DNA of 6,400 bases. Source: ZC4RG36 sp964652205. GTDB taxonomy: Bacteria > Chloroflexota > Anaerolineae > Aggregatilineales > Phototrophicaceae. The stretch spans positions 1 through 6,400 of the forward strand of contig CAZZAO010000199.1 in NCBI GenBank assembly GCA_964652205.1, read 5' to 3'. Every line of letters begins with the position of its first letter. Position 1 is the first letter of the stretch. The notes beneath the pieces are model-generated. The model was given only the letters and a program-made list of their open reading frames with translations. It made no database searches and was not told where the DNA came from. Below are positions 5,669 to 6,400 of the stretch, piece after piece. Position numbers and translations under genes: made by a program.

Positions 5669-5896
5669 TTAAGAGTGGACAGGCTCAGGTTCGGGGATCG
5701 TTGCCCCGTCCTCAAGCGCAACTTCAAGCCAGAGACGTTTGCTGATTTCCAGACTCGCGCCCAATGCGGCCCACGTATCGCCGTCAGCCATGCAGCCCTT
5801 AAGTTCCTTGACTGTGGCAAAAAGGCCACCTTCAGGGGGGGAGGTGACAATGACCGTATAGGGCAGGCTCATATAGTAGTCTATATTCTTGTCCAT
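5669..5896 (-). CDS. hicB: Short HicB-family antitoxin
   Basis: This 75-residue protein has the partial RNase-H-like fold of HicB antitoxins (UPF0150 type), which bind and block the HicA ribonuclease. The pattern is YTVIVTSPPEGGLFATVKEL (13-32), then KGCMADGDT (33-41), a helix ending in LWLEVALEDG (55-64), and IPEP (67-70). The usual PELPGC motif is degraded to KELKGC. The protein stops right after IPEPEPVHS, so the ribbon-helix-helix or helix-turn-helix DNA-binding domain of longer HicBs is missing. Self-repression by this protein alone is therefore unlikely. Its ATG abuts the hicA stop (TAG then ATG, no gap), and its ribosome site GAGG lies inside the last hicA codons. This implies translational coupling and antitoxin-second gene order, typical for this family. 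It converges on the dehydratase small-subunit gene. Confidence 0.88.
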   Translation of the reverse strand: MDKNIDYYMSLPYTVIVTSPPEGGLFATVKELKGCMADGDTWAALGASLEISKRLWLEVALEDGATIPEPEPVHS

Positions 5897-6163
5897 CTAA
5901 TCCTCATTTTCGTCCCTGATTTCGTCGATCAATGAGCAGATTATTTTGATATAGGCAGGTTTCACGGTCTTTCCGTTTTGTACTGCAAAGGTAGCTGTAC
6001 TCTCCCTGCCGCTGCTATCAGTATACTTGAATACCCAATGACTTCCTTTGGTTCCACGCCGCTGGAAGCCATAGCCTTCCAGCAAGGTAACAACATCATT
6101 GAATGTTGCCCCGCTCGCGCTGACATTCCTGAGTTTTTGCAGCAGCCTGGCCCGCCTGGTCAT
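5897..6163 (-). CDS. hicA: HicA-family mRNA interferase toxin
   Basis: This 88-residue protein carries the double-stranded-RNA-binding-like fold of HicA toxins, which cleave mRNA and arrest growth until neutralised by HicB. The helix FNDVVTLLEGYGF (21-33) is followed by RRGTKGSHWVF (35-45), where His42 in the GSH motif is the expected catalytic residue. Then come the strand STATFAVQNGKTVKP (55-69) and the helix YIKIICSLIDEI (71-82). An N-terminal extension, MTRRARLLQKLRN, is common in this branch. Normal length and an intact active-site His argue for a working toxin. AAAGGA (6171-6176) lies 7 bases before the ATG. It is upstream of and directly adjacent to hicB, transcribed away from the right edge. 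AT-rich codon use differs from the dehydratase genes, consistent with horizontal acquisition. Confidence 0.88.
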   Translation of the reverse strand: MTRRARLLQKLRNVSASGATFNDVVTLLEGYGFQRRGTKGSHWVFKYTDSSGRESTATFAVQNGKTVKPAYIKIICSLIDEIRDENED

Positions 6164-6219
6164 TCAATTGTCCTTTGAAGTTGGGCTTTATGATACCAAC
6201 AGCGCGTTCGATTGAGGCG

Positions 6220-6399
6220 CTAGTTTGATAAGGTTGATGGGATCGGCACAGACTTGTATTGACAGTAGTGGCTCTGAATGGCGATGTCCACAGGACATAT
6301 CTGAAGAACGAGTTGGTTATGATTGCGATCAAGGCGCATCGATGCTGCTAGTTCAAAACTGTTTAATTCACTGATTACGTCTGTACTGTAAATGGCTCG
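6220..6399 (-). CDS. Possible C-terminus of an unidentified protein (partial)
   Basis: Read on the minus strand, a frame open from the right edge runs 59 residues to TAG (6222-6220), including SELNSFELAASMRLDRNHNQ. It ends 56 bases before hicA. No family is recognised, and the other two minus frames are interrupted. Sixty open codons in AT-rich DNA is mildly more than expected by chance, so a real gene end is possible but unproven. If real, it could share a transcript with hicAB. Confidence 0.25.
   Translation of the reverse strand, partial: RAIYSTDVISELNSFELAASMRLDRNHNQLVLQICPVDIAIQSHYCQYKSVPIPSTLSN
6284..6298. repeat. Small inverted repeat near the right edge
   Basis: ATGTCC (6284-6289) and GGACAT (6293-6298) are perfect arms around a 3-base loop. 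No T-run follows on either strand. The function is unknown, and it falls within the possible partial gene at the right edge. Confidence 0.25.
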
Positions 6400-6400
6400 G

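Noticed and set aside
5624..5935. Plus-strand open frame across hicB
   Set aside because: It is antisense to a recognisable antitoxin, with no family resemblance and no convincing ribosome site.
6190..6218. hicAB promoter with TATCAT at 6195-6190 on the minus strand
   Set aside because: The -10 is fair, but the position 17 bases upstream reads GCCTCA, which does not resemble a -35. It is too weak to call.
6259..6264. TTGACA on the plus strand as a promoter -35
   Set aside because: No acceptable -10 element lies 16-18 bases downstream and no plus-strand gene follows.
6336..6345. 10-base palindrome GCATCGATGC
   Set aside because: It is short enough to occur by chance, with no positional context to support a function.

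Overview
The window is a moderately high-GC bacterial segment of ordinary, densely packed genes. GTG and ATG starts with Shine-Dalgarno sites, and strong G/C preference at third codon positions in the two central genes, fit a GC-rich bacterium. Short GC-rich intergenic palindromes (around 1081-1099 and 5116-5130), together with a HicA toxin paired with a very short HicB, look like what I remember of Chloroflexota genomes. That taxonomic guess is an inference and is weak; an actinobacterium is the main alternative. No rRNA, tRNA, CRISPR array or complete insertion sequence is visible.

Layout, left to right. Bases 1-376 are comparatively AT-rich and hold only remnants: an unidentified protein C-terminus and a broken AraC-type DNA-binding fragment. 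An intact dihydrofolate reductase-like (RibD C-terminal domain) protein follows at 377-988 (+). It converges on an FGGY-family sugar or polyol kinase at 1164-2699 (-), with a hairpin-rich 175-base gap between them. A 165-base divergent promoter region separates the kinase from the main gene of the window at 2865-5108 (+). That gene encodes a coenzyme-B12-dependent diol/glycerol dehydratase whose large (PduC-type) and medium (PduD-type) subunits are fused into one 747-residue chain. A 116-base gap with a near-perfect palindrome leads to the small subunit (PduE-type) at 5225-5608 (+). Converging on it from the right is a hicA-hicB toxin-antitoxin pair (6163 to 5669, -). The right edge has one open frame that could be the end of another minus-strand gene.

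How the genes work together. The fusion protein plus the small subunit supply all three parts of a diol dehydratase, which converts 1,2-propanediol to propionaldehyde, glycerol to 3-hydroxypropionaldehyde, or a related diol to its aldehyde. All catalytic and metal-binding residues I can align to the Klebsiella enzyme are present. Both accessory subunits lack the N-terminal extensions that, in enteric bacteria, carry microcompartment-targeting sequence or poorly soluble regions. I infer a free cytosolic enzyme rather than one packed in a Pdu microcompartment. The divergent kinase keeps several glycerol-kinase-like substrate residues and may act in the same polyol pathway. Neither the dehydratase reactivase nor any shell protein lies in the window.

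The most noteworthy points are the large-medium fusion, the loss of the targeting extensions, and an alanine replacing a substrate-pocket glutamine (residue 339). I see no wholly unknown system here.
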